Positions 25,631 through 36,462 of a DNA stretch of 64,000 nt are shown one piece after another. A program made the position numbers and the translations under genes. Location: assembly GCF_009730915.1 (NCBI RefSeq), contig NC_052474.1, positions 21,549,501-21,613,500 of the forward strand. Reading direction: 5' to 3'. The DNA comes from Dioscorea cayenensis subsp. rotundata. Its lineage: Eukaryota > Streptophyta > Magnoliopsida > Dioscoreales > Dioscoreaceae. Under the pieces are notes generated by a model, which was given only the letters and a program-made list of their open reading frames with translations, was not told the DNA's origin and did not search any database. Numbering within the stretch: the first letter of the stretch is position 1; each line of letters opens with the position of its first letter.

Positions 25631-25695
25631 ACAACAACACTAGACAAAACTCTCCTCTCTTTCCACACCAATAATTAAAAATATTCCAGAATCCA
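24845..25695. other. 3' flank and AT-rich spacer
   Basis: 3' UTR and flank of the TPR gene, then AT-rich DNA. A (CAT)n tract lies at about 25600-25629, close upstream of the next gene and perhaps in its leader. Confidence 0.5.
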
Positions 25696-26139
25696 ATGGG
25701 AGCACAGAGAAACAAACATGGCAGTAGTCACACAAGCAATGGAGAAGAACAAGAACAAGACCTGGAGGTTCTGAAAGCTGTGGCACAAGCATGGCATGCA
25801 CAAGCAAGCATTCCAGGAACAACCAAGGAATTTGAAGCCCAGAAAAACAGGTTCAAACAGAGACCATCCAGGTTCAGGATGGAAGCCATTAACATGGCTT
25901 CAAAGGAAGGTGCTGATTCCCACTGGGACTTTGGCCAATCTTTGTGGGACTCTTATGAGATTGTGACACTGTCAAAGAAGCTGGAGGCTAATCTTTGTGT
26001 GGATGACCCTGTGGTGATCTGGGCTGAGTCTGGCAGGAGGTGGAAGAGGAGGAGGGAAAGTAGCAATAGTTTGAGGAATTTGTTTCAGAGGATCACTTCT
26101 TCTTCTTCAAAGAGATTGGATGCTGATTTTTCTGTCTGA
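25696..26139 (+). CDS. Uncharacterised plant protein, single exon (147 aa)
   Basis: An uninterrupted 147-codon frame with a stop at 26137-26139. The base composition is less AT-rich than the flanks, and codon use looks real. Notable segments are a basic patch (NRFKQRPSRFRMEAINMASK, about residues 50-69), an aromatic/acidic core (HWDFGQSLWDSYEIVTLSKK, about 76-95) and a basic C-terminal third (GRRWKRRRESSNSLRNLF). The WDFG...L(W/Y)DSYE pattern resembles a small plant-specific family of unknown function. No signal peptide or membrane segment is visible. The arginine-rich patches would suit nuclear location or nucleic-acid or membrane-phosphate contacts, but this is inference. Function not assigned. 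Confidence 0.82.
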   Translation: MGAQRNKHGSSHTSNGEEQEQDLEVLKAVAQAWHAQASIPGTTKEFEAQKNRFKQRPSRFRMEAINMASKEGADSHWDFGQSLWDSYEIVTLSKKLEANLCVDDPVVIWAESGRRWKRRRESSNSLRNLFQRITSSSSKRLDADFSV

Positions 26140-26311
26140 TGAGGCATATGGATGATGGAGGAAGACTATTTCTCTTGCTTTTTTTCTGATTTGTTTCTTG
26201 GTTGTTGTTCTTGATGCAGATTTCTTTAACTAATAAGGGGAGAACATATGAAAAATCAAGTTGATTGTGACTGGATATATATATAGTTTGTGTATCTCAA
26301 CATAGTTTTGA

Positions 26312-26347
<36 letters not shown>

Positions 26348-28393
26348 GTTGGGAGAAATTAATTGTGTTTTTTGTGGAGTGTTAAATCTTTTGAAATTTC
26401 TGCATGGTCTCATGTGTAAGAGTTCCTGATGGTGCCTGTTCATCTTCCAATTCAATTAAATGAGCTTGTTCATCTTAAGGACCCCATAATATTAATAAAG
26501 GTTTTTAAAACTGCAAAAGAATCAACAAACAACCAACTTGGGAATTTTCTTGGTTGTTTTTTTTTTAAAGCAACTGCACACACATCCTACTGCAACTCAA
26601 TCAGTCAGGTATTTGTGGAAAGTGCTGCTCAATTGTTGTCACTGTAGAAAAAAAAAAAAGTATAACTCTTACTGTATCTAAAGCAAAGTACTCATTAGTT
26701 GAGCTAACATGTATGCCAAATTTATTAAAAAAAAATTAAAAAGAATGAATGAAACTAGCAATCTGATATAAAGTTTTGTATTTGATATAACTCTAGTCTA
26801 TTGAAACTATATACATTAACCATGCACTTGGGTAATTAGCTAATTAAATCTTATTGTAATTATAACTATATGAAGCATGGAATTTGTTAGAAAAAGTAGT
26901 CAAACCCTGGCTATTATTTGCTTTAAATCAAGTAGGAAAAACTCATGGCCCATTTTAGTGAACACTTAAGTTGCAAGACTAATGGGCCGTATCTTAAAAG
27001 GAAAAAAATTTTAAAAAAAATCAACACTAAGAGCATCAAAATAGCATTCTTTAATCTTAATTTTTAAGTTTATACTTAGCTCCATTGCAAAAACCGAATA
27101 TGAGACATGTAAAAACTCTCCGGTTCAAGTTTTGATGAACACAGTGATGATAACGGGTTACCGGTTGTGGGTGTAGGTTTACTTCCTATACCTCATATCG
27201 TCGAGTGAGGGTACACAAGTTGGATGATCAATTCCCGGTCTATTCGTACCCTTGATGTATATATAACACTTGTCACTTTTCTTTAAAAAAAAAAAACTGA
27301 TTTTATGATGAAATCATATGAAAATTAATAATTTTTACATTTAATTTTTCTTAAATATGTTTGTAAATTGTAGGTTTTATTCAGCCTATTTTGAAATTAT
27401 TTTTAAGGTTGCACATATGTGTATATATATATGGGTAAATATCATCTGTGGACGTTCGTTAAACGTCCGCAATGTGAGCACAGTACCAAATTAATTGCTA
27501 CAGTGAGACATAATGAAGGGTTAGATGGATTAATTAATCTTGGTTATAGTGCTCAACCGTTGAATTGAAATCCAACGGTTGAGACAAACGTTCGTAGATT
27601 TCAAATTTATGAACGTTCTCAGATAATTCATCCTCTCCATATATATTGCTTTACTCTTAAATCATCTATATAATCATATTTAATTATTTTCTTAATTATC
27701 CAAACTAATCATTTTCGTTTCATTAAATTCTACAAAATTTCTCACCCATTAACTAACTTCTGCCCCAAGGTATAATGTGCAAAATTCTAACTTCCAAATG
27801 ATTTATTTTAAGGGTATAACTTCAAGTTCATAATGAAAATTCATCTCAATATGTTTTTTTTTTTTACTCTAAAAAATATATTTACAAATTCACACCCAAA
27901 TTCCTTTCTTCTTATAGAAATATATCCTCAGTTTTGAGTCCTTTTCAAATATATACACATACACACATATATTAAATAAAACCACAAAGAGGAAATAAGT
28001 GTATGACATTGAATACTTTATATACTCATTTTCAATTTGTAAGCAAGATATGAGTACCTCTACGTGCGCAAAATAACAATAATAGCATTGTTAATTAATT
28101 AATTAATTAAAAAGAAAGGAGGGGAATGAGCTTGTTGGGTAAGTATAAGACACGTATGAATTAAACACTGTTTTTGAACTATGATAATAATAAATAAATA
28201 TAAAGAAGGAAAGATTGGAAAAAAAGTGGAAAAAAGAGTGTTGTTGTATTATTTATTAAAAAAGGGTGGTGGTCCAATGATGATATTGACAAGAGTGATG
28301 TTGAAAACGCGTCTCTTGGTGGTCCATATATGCCCCATTGCATCTCATCAATATCAATCATCTCAAAGACTCAAACCATGTTCAAATTAGTCC

Positions 28394-28437
<44 letters not shown>

Positions 28438-29090
28438 CTAGGATCATCTATCATCATGCATCCATCCATTTATCCTTCCTGCCGACACTCTCTTTGTCCC
28501 TATTCTATTTTATTTTATTTATTAGCTCTCATATCTGATTAAAGTGGATGTTTTGATCATTTAGACCGTCTCCAATTGACGTCCCAAATTTTAAATTTGG
28601 GGTCATAATTATATAACTCCAATCCATCAATAAATTTCGTTTCAAATTAAAAAATGCAGGGGGTTGAATGACCCAAAATTTGGGGCAATTATTTATGTTT
28701 AAAAATTTTATTTTATTTAGTAACTCTCACGTCTTATTGAGGTGGATGTTTTGATCCTTAAATACATGTTTTTTTTTTTAATTAAGTGAGTTTGATTTAA
28801 TGAGGTTTTTATAAATTAAGAAAAAAAAACTAGATGTGTAATTTCTAATTTCAATGTAATATTTGAAATATTTAATTTTTTTTAGTTGATTTTAAAATTG
28901 AGCTGAAGTGATGTAAAATGATTTTTGAGATGCTTATGATAATTAAATTGTAAAATGATATTAGATAAAAATAATAAAAAGAAAATGTAAAATATAATAA
29001 CTATGAAATTTTTTTATTGCATAAATAAAAATAAATATTAAATCAAAGTAAATAAAATCACTAAAAATCTTTTATTTTTTTATTTTTTTT
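26140..29090. other. AT-rich intergenic region with microsatellites and dispersed repeats
   Basis: No gene supported. Contains (GTT)n at about 26312-26346. A SINE-like stretch at about 27050-27295 has CCGGTTCAAG and a 3' A-run. A (TA)n-bounded block at 27421-27650 includes a perfect 9-bp inverted repeat (CAACCGTTG / CAACGGTTG near 27551-27578). (TTA)n lies at 28397-28435. A duplicated 58-bp segment occurs at 28505-28563 and 28705-28762. Confidence 0.55.
26312..26346 (+). repeat. (GTT)n microsatellite
   Basis: A run of TTG/GTT triplets in the 3' flank of the 147-aa protein gene, possibly within its 3' UTR. Confidence 0.9.
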
Positions 29091-29092
29091 AT

Positions 29093-29275
29093 GTAGCCTC
29101 AAGATGAAAGCTAGTACCAATGGCCTTCTTGGCCGGGAGGGTTCGATATCAAACTCAAAAATCTAAGCAAAATGAGTGTGTAAGTATTTATTAAACTTGT
29201 TTCACATCTATGTACGTTCCTATCTTTTCTTAAATGAAAGGTTCTTATCACCTATCTGTAAAAGAAAAAAAAATA
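29093..29275 (+). mobile_element. tRNA-derived SINE-like element
   Basis: The sequence AAGCTAGTACCAATGGCC resembles a pol III A box. About 27 bp later GGGTTCGATATC matches the B-box core (GGTTCRANNC). The segment ends in an A-rich tail (CTGTAAAAGAAAAAAAAA, about 29257-29274). Together these are the layout of a plant tRNA-derived SINE of about 180 bp. The 5' end is approximate and target duplications were not established. Confidence 0.5.
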
Positions 29276-29893
29276 AAACAAAACAAAATAAAGAAGAAGA
29301 CTGCCAGCATACTTAACACATGAAAGTCGGAAGACCTGTAATTTAGTTTTTGATATGATAAATAGGGGGAAAAAAAAGTTTTTAATCATTGGTACGAAAA
29401 ATAAAACAAAGAATTCAGTAACATCATCTGCAAGATGCAAGGGACCATTCTAGGATTTCATTTTTTTTTTTAAGGACTGTTACCACATTTGTTATGCTAT
29501 AATTAAAAAGAAAAAATGGACAAAACATTGATTTGAATAGAGAACAAATTATTGACTATCTATTGCAAAGGTGGTAGTTATAGTGCAATTGATGTGGTGG
29601 GTTTAAATTTTATTATTTTATTTTATTTTATTTTTTTAAAAAAAATTCATAAAATATCTCACTTACTCGGTTTTAGACTAACATGTTATAATTTGAAAAT
29701 GCATGTGAGAAACATCTGGAAGGAAGAGATTTTGCAAAGTTGGAAAATTTCATTTATTCTGTTTTTCAACACATTTGTAAGCTGTTAGCTGTATAGGGTG
29801 TAATGTGGACCCTGTTATTAAGGGCAAGCAATGCCCATTTTCAATGTTTTGAGAATGACCATTCAAGGAATCCATTCCATAAAATCAATTTTA

Positions 29894-29927
<34 letters not shown>

Positions 29928-30096
29928 CATTGGATTCTGATTGATTAGGATTCTCATTAATTTTTTTAAAATATTGTCGACAAACTATTCTAAAGGACAC
30001 AAAAAAGAAAAAAAAAATTGAAACCTTAATATTTGATTAGGAAACAAAAATAAAGGATTCTCAATTGTTAGAAAATGGTTATAATATTGATTAATT

Positions 30097-30129
<33 letters not shown>

Positions 30130-30352
30130 GTTAGTTTAATTTAATTTATTTGGATAATAAAGTAATTATTGACTGTGAATATTTTTGTTTGACATGCCAC
30201 TAATTTGTGAGCTAGTTTTTAGGGTTTTTTTTTCCCTATGCAAGCACAAATTCAGAGTTTTTGATAAAAAGTATGTTTGTTATTTTATATACATTATAAA
30301 TAAGAAAAACTATATATCAACACTTGTTACTTTGTTAAAAAAACCGAAGAAA

Positions 30353-30397
<45 letters not shown>

Positions 30398-30825
30398 TCC
30401 ATCAATATCGTTTGGGATGAAGAGAAAATGTAAAAAATAATTTGGTTTATAAATAAATAAGGTTATTATTATTTTTATTATAATACATTGTTTTTCCCAT
30501 TCTCTCTAGTTTTCCAACATGGTTCTATTCTCTCTCTGCTGAAGCATAACCAGATCTTTAAAAATTTAACAAAATAATAAAAATAATATATCTCTTTGGA
30601 ATTTAAAGGTTTATGCAAGCAAAAAACCAATGCAAGTTCCACCTTCTCATGTCAGTGACCAACCATCTCCCATTTCGGCAAATCACGTGTGCTATCCAAC
30701 CATATGTATAAAAACTCAAACCACTTTAATACCTCACATGCGGTATACACATATATTTTTATAACAAAATACTTTCCATGCGGAAGTCCTTAGGTTTTTT
30801 AAATTCTTCGACAAATGTCTAATGA

Positions 30826-31200
30826 CATCCGTTAGATCATGATCTAATAATTATTATTTGGAGACACAATGTGTAAATTTACTGTTAGTTGCTATATTTT
30901 AATATTGTTATGAGGTGTTAGATGCTGTTAAATATTATTTGATATTGTGTATAAACGGGACGGTAGTCTGCCACTATTAGATGTCTCTAGATGACACGAT
31001 CTCATATTATATATATATATATATCATGATTTAATAATTATTATTTATAGAGATGATGTGTAAACTTCCTGTTAGTTACTATGCTTTAGTATTGTTATAA
31101 GGTGTTAGATATTGTTAATATTGTTTGATATTGTGAATGAACAAACAGTGGTCATTAAATGCATGAACATGACACGGTCTCAAATATATATATATATATA
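30826..31200 (+). repeat. Tandem pair of (TA)n-bounded repeat units
   Basis: Two diverged units of about 190 bp share, in order, TAATAATTATTATTT, GATGTGTAAA or AATGTGTAAA, CTGTTAGTT, TATTGTTAT, GGTGTTAGAT, TTTGATATTGTG, then ACACG(A/G)TCTC and a terminal (TA)n. Related blocks occur elsewhere (38113-38390). They may be a MITE-like family inserted at TA-rich sites. Confidence 0.6.
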
Positions 31201-31999
31201 TAATTACTACAATATATGAAGAAATAAAACATCATCATTATTTATTTATTTTTGTAAATATAGATAAATCATGTGTCAAGCCATGTGTGAGTTTTCTAAT
31301 TATACTATACATCATCACCCCCTATGCAGTGAGAATTCAGTCCCTAATTTTTGTCCGCCCACAAAAGACAGGTGTCAAATGACAATAAGCTATAGGACGC
31401 CCTTGGCATTATTATTGCTTATAAATATATTATAAACATATAAAAAAATTGATATAGACACAATTGAATTAATATAACTAATAATATAGTCTCTTAATAA
31501 TTAATTTAAAAAATATAAATATAAATATATAAATATAGGTTAATTAGTTTATTCATTTAAAATATTGAGTTGAATCAAACTCAACTAATATGTTTGGCTT
31601 GTACTTAAAATAGATTAGCACATATCAAATGATGTATTAAAATAAATAATAATTCTACATCTCATGTAAATTTGTAATTAAATCTCTTCATCTAATGAAT
31701 ATTACTACAATAATTAATTAAAGAAGAGTACATAATGATGTAGATGAAGGAGTTGATCTAAAAGGCATTCAAGTTGGTAGGTCTTGCATGCAGTGAGTGT
31801 GTGCATGTGCTTTACAGGCAGGACTCTCCAATATCAACCTTTTAATTATATATATACCTTTTTCTTTTTATTTTATATATTAACATATATGATATATATT
31901 TATATATGATAACATGATCAGTGATCAAAGTGAGAATAGAAGAATATGAAAGACAGAATGGCTGCTTAGCTCATCTGGTTGACCACCGAATTTTCAACA

Positions 32000-32025
32000 G
32001 TGGCATGCACTTCCATGCATGCCAC
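32000..32025 (+). other. Perfect 10-bp hairpin with 6-nt loop
   Basis: GTGGCATGCA, loop CTTCCA, then TGCATGCCAC, its exact reverse complement. The 35 bp before it (TGCTTAGCTCATCTGGTTGA and onward) look like the D-arm half of a tRNA. No complete tRNA can be folded from the sequence. Confidence 0.6.
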
Positions 32026-34381
32026 TATATATATATATATACACGTGCAATGACTCTTATACCCTTCTTATAATTCTTTTTTTTAAAAAAAAATCTTTAT
32101 ATGTTAAATATTTCATTAAAAAAATTATTAATTTTAGAGATATGATAATACAAAGAAAATTATATTATTTGAAACATGCATAGAATTGAAAAAGAAAGAA
32201 TAATCAGACCAATTTCATGCTAAACAGATGGCTCCCATGCTATGTGTAATATATGAATATATTGATATGTAAACTTGTATATTTGTTTAAATATTGTTAT
32301 TTTGTGTCGGGAAAAAATAATTTATAAAAAATTTATTTATTTTTGAAATTTATATTCTCTAAAAATGGAGTATGAAAAAGATATATAAAGATTAGGTTAG
32401 TTGTTTTATAAAAATGTTTCTTTTGGCACGGCTTATAAAAAATCATGTAATTTTATATTTGTCGCATATCACTCAAAGTCTCCACACATATGTCAACCAT
32501 GTGAATGAATATTAATTTTTAATAAATGTTTCTTTAATAAAAGTATAATACTATTAATTACTCTCACTAACTCAAGTTGCCCTCACTTAATAAGTTTTTT
32601 TTTTTGTGTTATTTTTATTTATTAATAAATTAATTAATTTTTAAGTTAAATTAATTCCACGATGAAGGATATACTGAAAAAATTAACATTATACATATGT
32701 AATTAATATTTTTAAAAAATAAAAAATAATATGCATATATATATATATATGGTTTAAATCATCTACGCATGTGCATATTACTGTTTTCTAGAGATAGTTA
32801 TTTACAGATGTTTGAAAAATTCATTCATGATTATTGTACATCACTACTCAGTACTGTTTGACATTGTTTAATACTGTTTATGAATGAATTTTAGCAATTG
32901 CATAATAATTTTACGGATCAAGACAACTGTGGATGTCTCTAAAATTTGATAAGCATGGACAAATCACATGTCAGAAAACGACATATTGAGGAACTAAGCT
33001 TTACAATATTTGTGCCCTCTACATGCTAGAGCTAGGATTCAAAATTGCCCTTCAACGGGATGAATACTTAGACAAAAGATGTGATACTAATAAACTAGTG
33101 GTCTGTAATAATAATAATAATAACAATAATAATAAAAATAATATAATAATAATAATAATAAAGAGGAAAGCGAAGCTTCCCATGCAGTTTCCTTTTGGTT
33201 TGCTTGTTCCGGAAAGATACTCATTTTTCTCGTTGTCTCATGCGGCAGGTAATTATTGGCTGTCTTTTGGTTTAATGTGACTCATACTTTGCTGTATATA
33301 TAGTTAATTATTTAATTCTTAATTACATCCCAGGTATGAACTATAAGTCTATTATCAAAGGTTTAGGTTTAAAACAATAAAATAAAATAAAATAAAACAT
33401 TGGTTTTAATTTTTTTTTTTGAAAAAAATATCTCTAAAATTTTACTTGCATATTTTAAAAGAAACCAAGTCAATGCTCAGTGTCATCCGTTCACATTTAG
33501 TGCTAAAATTATGGGCCAAAAATAAAATAAAATAAAATTTAAGCCTCAGTTATTATCTACTTTAATTTAAAATAAATAAATAAATACAAAACAGTATAAA
33601 GTGAACAAAAAACGGATGGCCAAAGTCATTCAATTCCATATTTATCAGTTCTCAGTTAACCAAAATTCAATATCCAAAATATAAAAATATTTTCAAATGG
33701 TTGAAGGAAAACCTATAATGATATTAGACTAACTTTTCAATTTAATTAATATTAATTTAATTTTACTTTATTTTTTATTTAATTCACATCTTCATTATGA
33801 TTAAATATAATTTTTAAATAATAAATGTTATGATAAGAGATTGATGAATTTTTTTTTTATCCTTAACCCACTAGTTCCATAAAAAAAAGTGAGGTACTCA
33901 AAACCCTAAAAAAAATAGATCTCTTTTATGAAGTGTTTTACATATACCAATAATTCAAATTTAAAACCACTTATTTAAACAGTCAAAAACGTATAAGTTG
34001 TTCCAGGTTAATGAAATATTTTGAAAGATATACATATATAAAGTTTATAAATTCAAATATTTTTTTAAAAAATAATTATTGCCTAATAATTTTTTCATTA
34101 TATATCTCTCTTAACAAATAAACTAAATAAATCATTTCTATAAAAATCAGAAACAACCTTTTAGTCCATTAACACCAATCCTTTATATAAAATATCCATT
34201 TTAACAAAAACCTAAAATCAAATCTCAAAATCACACGAGATGACCTAACAATTACGCTAAGTTATCAACTCCACATCTGCGCACTTCCATGAATTCCCTT
34301 AAATAACCGGTGCTATTCATCTATTTATAATTTTATATAAAAAATAAAACTCTATAAATAAAAAATAAATAAACCATTTAC

Positions 34382-34413
<32 letters not shown>

Positions 34414-34507
34414 AGCAAAGCAAAGCAAAAGCAAGTGTAATACAACCACCACCAACCTCACCGCAAAGACCAAAGCAAAGACCCCACTCTCCACACTCTC
34501 TAATCTC

Positions 34508-34514
34508 TATATAC
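34508..34514 (+). promoter_or_regulatory. Putative TATA box of the GAE gene
   Basis: TATATAC in a CT-rich context. Transcription about 30 bp downstream would begin near 34540. The in-frame ATG at 34530 would then not be in the mRNA, so 34575 is the likely start. Confidence 0.5.
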
Positions 34515-34574
34515 TCCCACCACCACCTCTTGAGCTTCTCCAATCTCACCATCTCTTCACCATCTTCTCCATCA

Positions 34575-35966
34575 ATGGCTTCTCCACCAGACACAAGCAA
34601 AACAACCAAACTAGAACGCTACAACAGCTATCTCCGCCGCATCAACACTGCTCGTCTTCTCACTCTCTCCTCCCAACTCCTTTTCCGCACCACTATCTTA
34701 GCTGCTCTTCTTCTCATCCTCCTCTTCACTCTCCACCACCCTCCTCTCTCCTCCTTCTCCTTCTCCTCTTCTCCTCCTCATTCTCACCGTTCTCTCCTCT
34801 CCTCCTCCTCCTCCTCCTCCACCTCTTCCTCTCTTTCCTCCCATTCATTCCAACGCCAAGTCCTCCACTCCGCCACTCCTCGCAACCCCACCGGCCTATC
34901 CGTCCTCGTCACCGGCGCCGCCGGCTTCGTCGGCTCCCACTGTTCCCTCGCCTTAAAAAAACGCGGCGACGGCGTTCTCGGTCTCGACAACTTCAACTCT
35001 TACTACGACCCATCTCTCAAACGCTCCCGCCAATCTCTCCTCTCCAAACACTCCATCTTCATCGTCGACGGCGACATCAACGACTCCTCTCTCCTCAAAA
35101 CCCTCTTCGACCTCACTCCATTCACTCACATCCTCCATCTCGCCGCCCAAGCCGGCGTTCGCTACGCCATGCGCAACCCTCAGTCCTACATCTCCTCCAA
35201 CATCGCCGGCTTCGTTTCTCTTCTCGAAGTCGCCGCTAAGTCCGCTGACCCTCAACCTTCCATTGTTTGGGCTTCTTCTTCCTCTGTTTACGGTCTCAAC
35301 GTTGAAAACCCCTTCTCTGAACTCCACCGCACTGATCGTCCTGCTTCTCTCTACGCCGCCACCAAAAAAGCCGGCGAGGAAATTGCCCACACTTACAACC
35401 ATATCTACGGTCTCTCCATCACCGGCCTTCGTTTCTTCACCGTTTATGGTCCTTGGGGTCGTCCTGACATGGCTTACTTCTTCTTCACTAAATCCATCCT
35501 CTCCGGTAAACCCATCACCGTTTTCAAAACACAGGACGGCGCCGGCGAGGTTGCTCGTGATTTCACCTACATCGATGACGTCGTAAAAGGATGTCTTGGC
35601 GCGCTTGACACGGCGGAGAAGAGCACTGGGAGTGGTGGAAAGAAGAAAGGACAAGCTCAACTGAGGATCTACAACCTCGGAAACACCTCGCCGGTGCCGG
35701 TGGGGAAGTTGGTCGGAATACTTGAAGGGTTACTGGGAGTGAAAGCGAAAAAGAATGTGGTGAAGATGCCGAGCAATGGTGATGTTCCATATACCCATGC
35801 GAATGTGAGCTTGGCCGAGCATGACTTTGGTTACCGGCCGACCACCGACCTCGCCGCCGGCCTGAGAAAGTTCGTCAAGTGGTACGTCCAGTATTATGGG
35901 ATCAAGAACAAGGTTCATGGTGGTGTCGGTGGTGGTATAGATGTTAGTGAGGTTGCATCGGTTTAG
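34575..35966 (+). CDS. GAE: UDP-glucuronate 4-epimerase, Golgi membrane-anchored
   Basis: Interconverts UDP-glucuronate and UDP-galacturonate with bound NAD, supplying galacturonate for pectin synthesis in the Golgi. It is a single exon of 463 aa, as is usual for this family. The N-terminus MASPPDTSKTTKLERYNSYL is the known family start. A membrane anchor lies at about 39-53 and a Ser-rich stem at about 57-93. The NAD-binding Rossmann glycines are TGAAGFVG (113-120). The short-chain-dehydrogenase catalytic set is visible: SSSS before VYG (234-240), then Tyr260 and Lys264 in LYAATKK. The motif RFFTVYGPWGRPDMA follows. All catalytic residues are present, so the enzyme should be active. The CDS is markedly C-rich against its AT-rich surroundings. 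An alternative in-frame ATG at 34530 would add 15 residues but is probably upstream of the transcript start. Confidence 0.95.
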   Translation: MASPPDTSKTTKLERYNSYLRRINTARLLTLSSQLLFRTTILAALLLILLFTLHHPPLSSFSFSSSPPHSHRSLLSSSSSSSTSSSLSSHSFQRQVLHSATPRNPTGLSVLVTGAAGFVGSHCSLALKKRGDGVLGLDNFNSYYDPSLKRSRQSLLSKHSIFIVDGDINDSSLLKTLFDLTPFTHILHLAAQAGVRYAMRNPQSYISSNIAGFVSLLEVAAKSADPQPSIVWASSSSVYGLNVENPFSELHRTDRPASLYAATKKAGEEIAHTYNHIYGLSITGLRFFTVYGPWGRPDMAYFFFTKSILSGKPITVFKTQDGAGEVARDFTYIDDVVKGCLGALDTAEKSTGSGGKKKGQAQLRIYNLGNTSPVPVGKLVGILEGLLGVKAKKNVVKMPSNGDVPYTHANVSLAEHDFGYRPTTDLAAGLRKFVKWYVQYYGIKNKVHGGVGGGIDVSEVASV

Positions 35967-36422
35967 ATGCAATGGGCTTAGATGCCTTCCACGTGTCTCT
36001 TTCTCTCTCAAGTTGTGTATTATTATTATTACTACTTTAAATTGTAAGAAAAAAATTAATATATATATAGGGAATAAAAATGGGATAAGATGGTAGGATG
36101 AGAATAAGAAAAGGGGAATAGGTTTTGGGGAGGGGGGGAATACCAAGATTGAATCAAAATGATGTCTTGGTTCTTGTTTTTTTTGTTTTTTTTGTTTTTT
36201 TTAAATGTATTTTTTTTTTAATTATTTTTTTGTTGTGGTGTTGTATGTTGAGTAGTTGGGTGTGGAGGGACAATGTGTATGTAGAGATCTTTAATTTCTT
36301 GATGCCTTGTGGAATTGTTAATAGAGAAAGTATTTTTATCTTTTGAGTTCATTTTTGTTTTTCTAGTTTTTGTTAACATTTGTGATCTCTTTTGATTAGT
36401 TTTGGGATTTTTTAAGTGTCAA

Positions 36423-36462
<40 letters not shown>

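Larger units (their letters stand above)
29276..34500. other. AT-rich intergenic region with (TA)n tracts and repeat blocks
   Basis: No gene supported. (TA)n tracts lie at about 29898-29926, 30095-30130, 30356-30393 and 34381-34405. Two adjacent related blocks, about 30828-31018 and 31020-31196, each end in (TA)n. A third related block lies at about 32735-32960. A perfect hairpin occupies 32000-32025. AAT repeats at 33107-33162 give a meaningless poly-Asn/Ile frame. Confidence 0.55.

Noticed and set aside
28338..28538. Poly-Ile and poly-Leu frames
   Set aside because: Translation of a (TTA)n microsatellite.
35263..35586. 107-aa plus-strand frame inside GAE
   Set aside because: Out-of-frame shadow of the epimerase.
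34953..35660. 235-aa minus-strand open frame
   Set aside because: Antisense shadow of the GAE gene; it results from the strong C bias of that CDS and has no family features.
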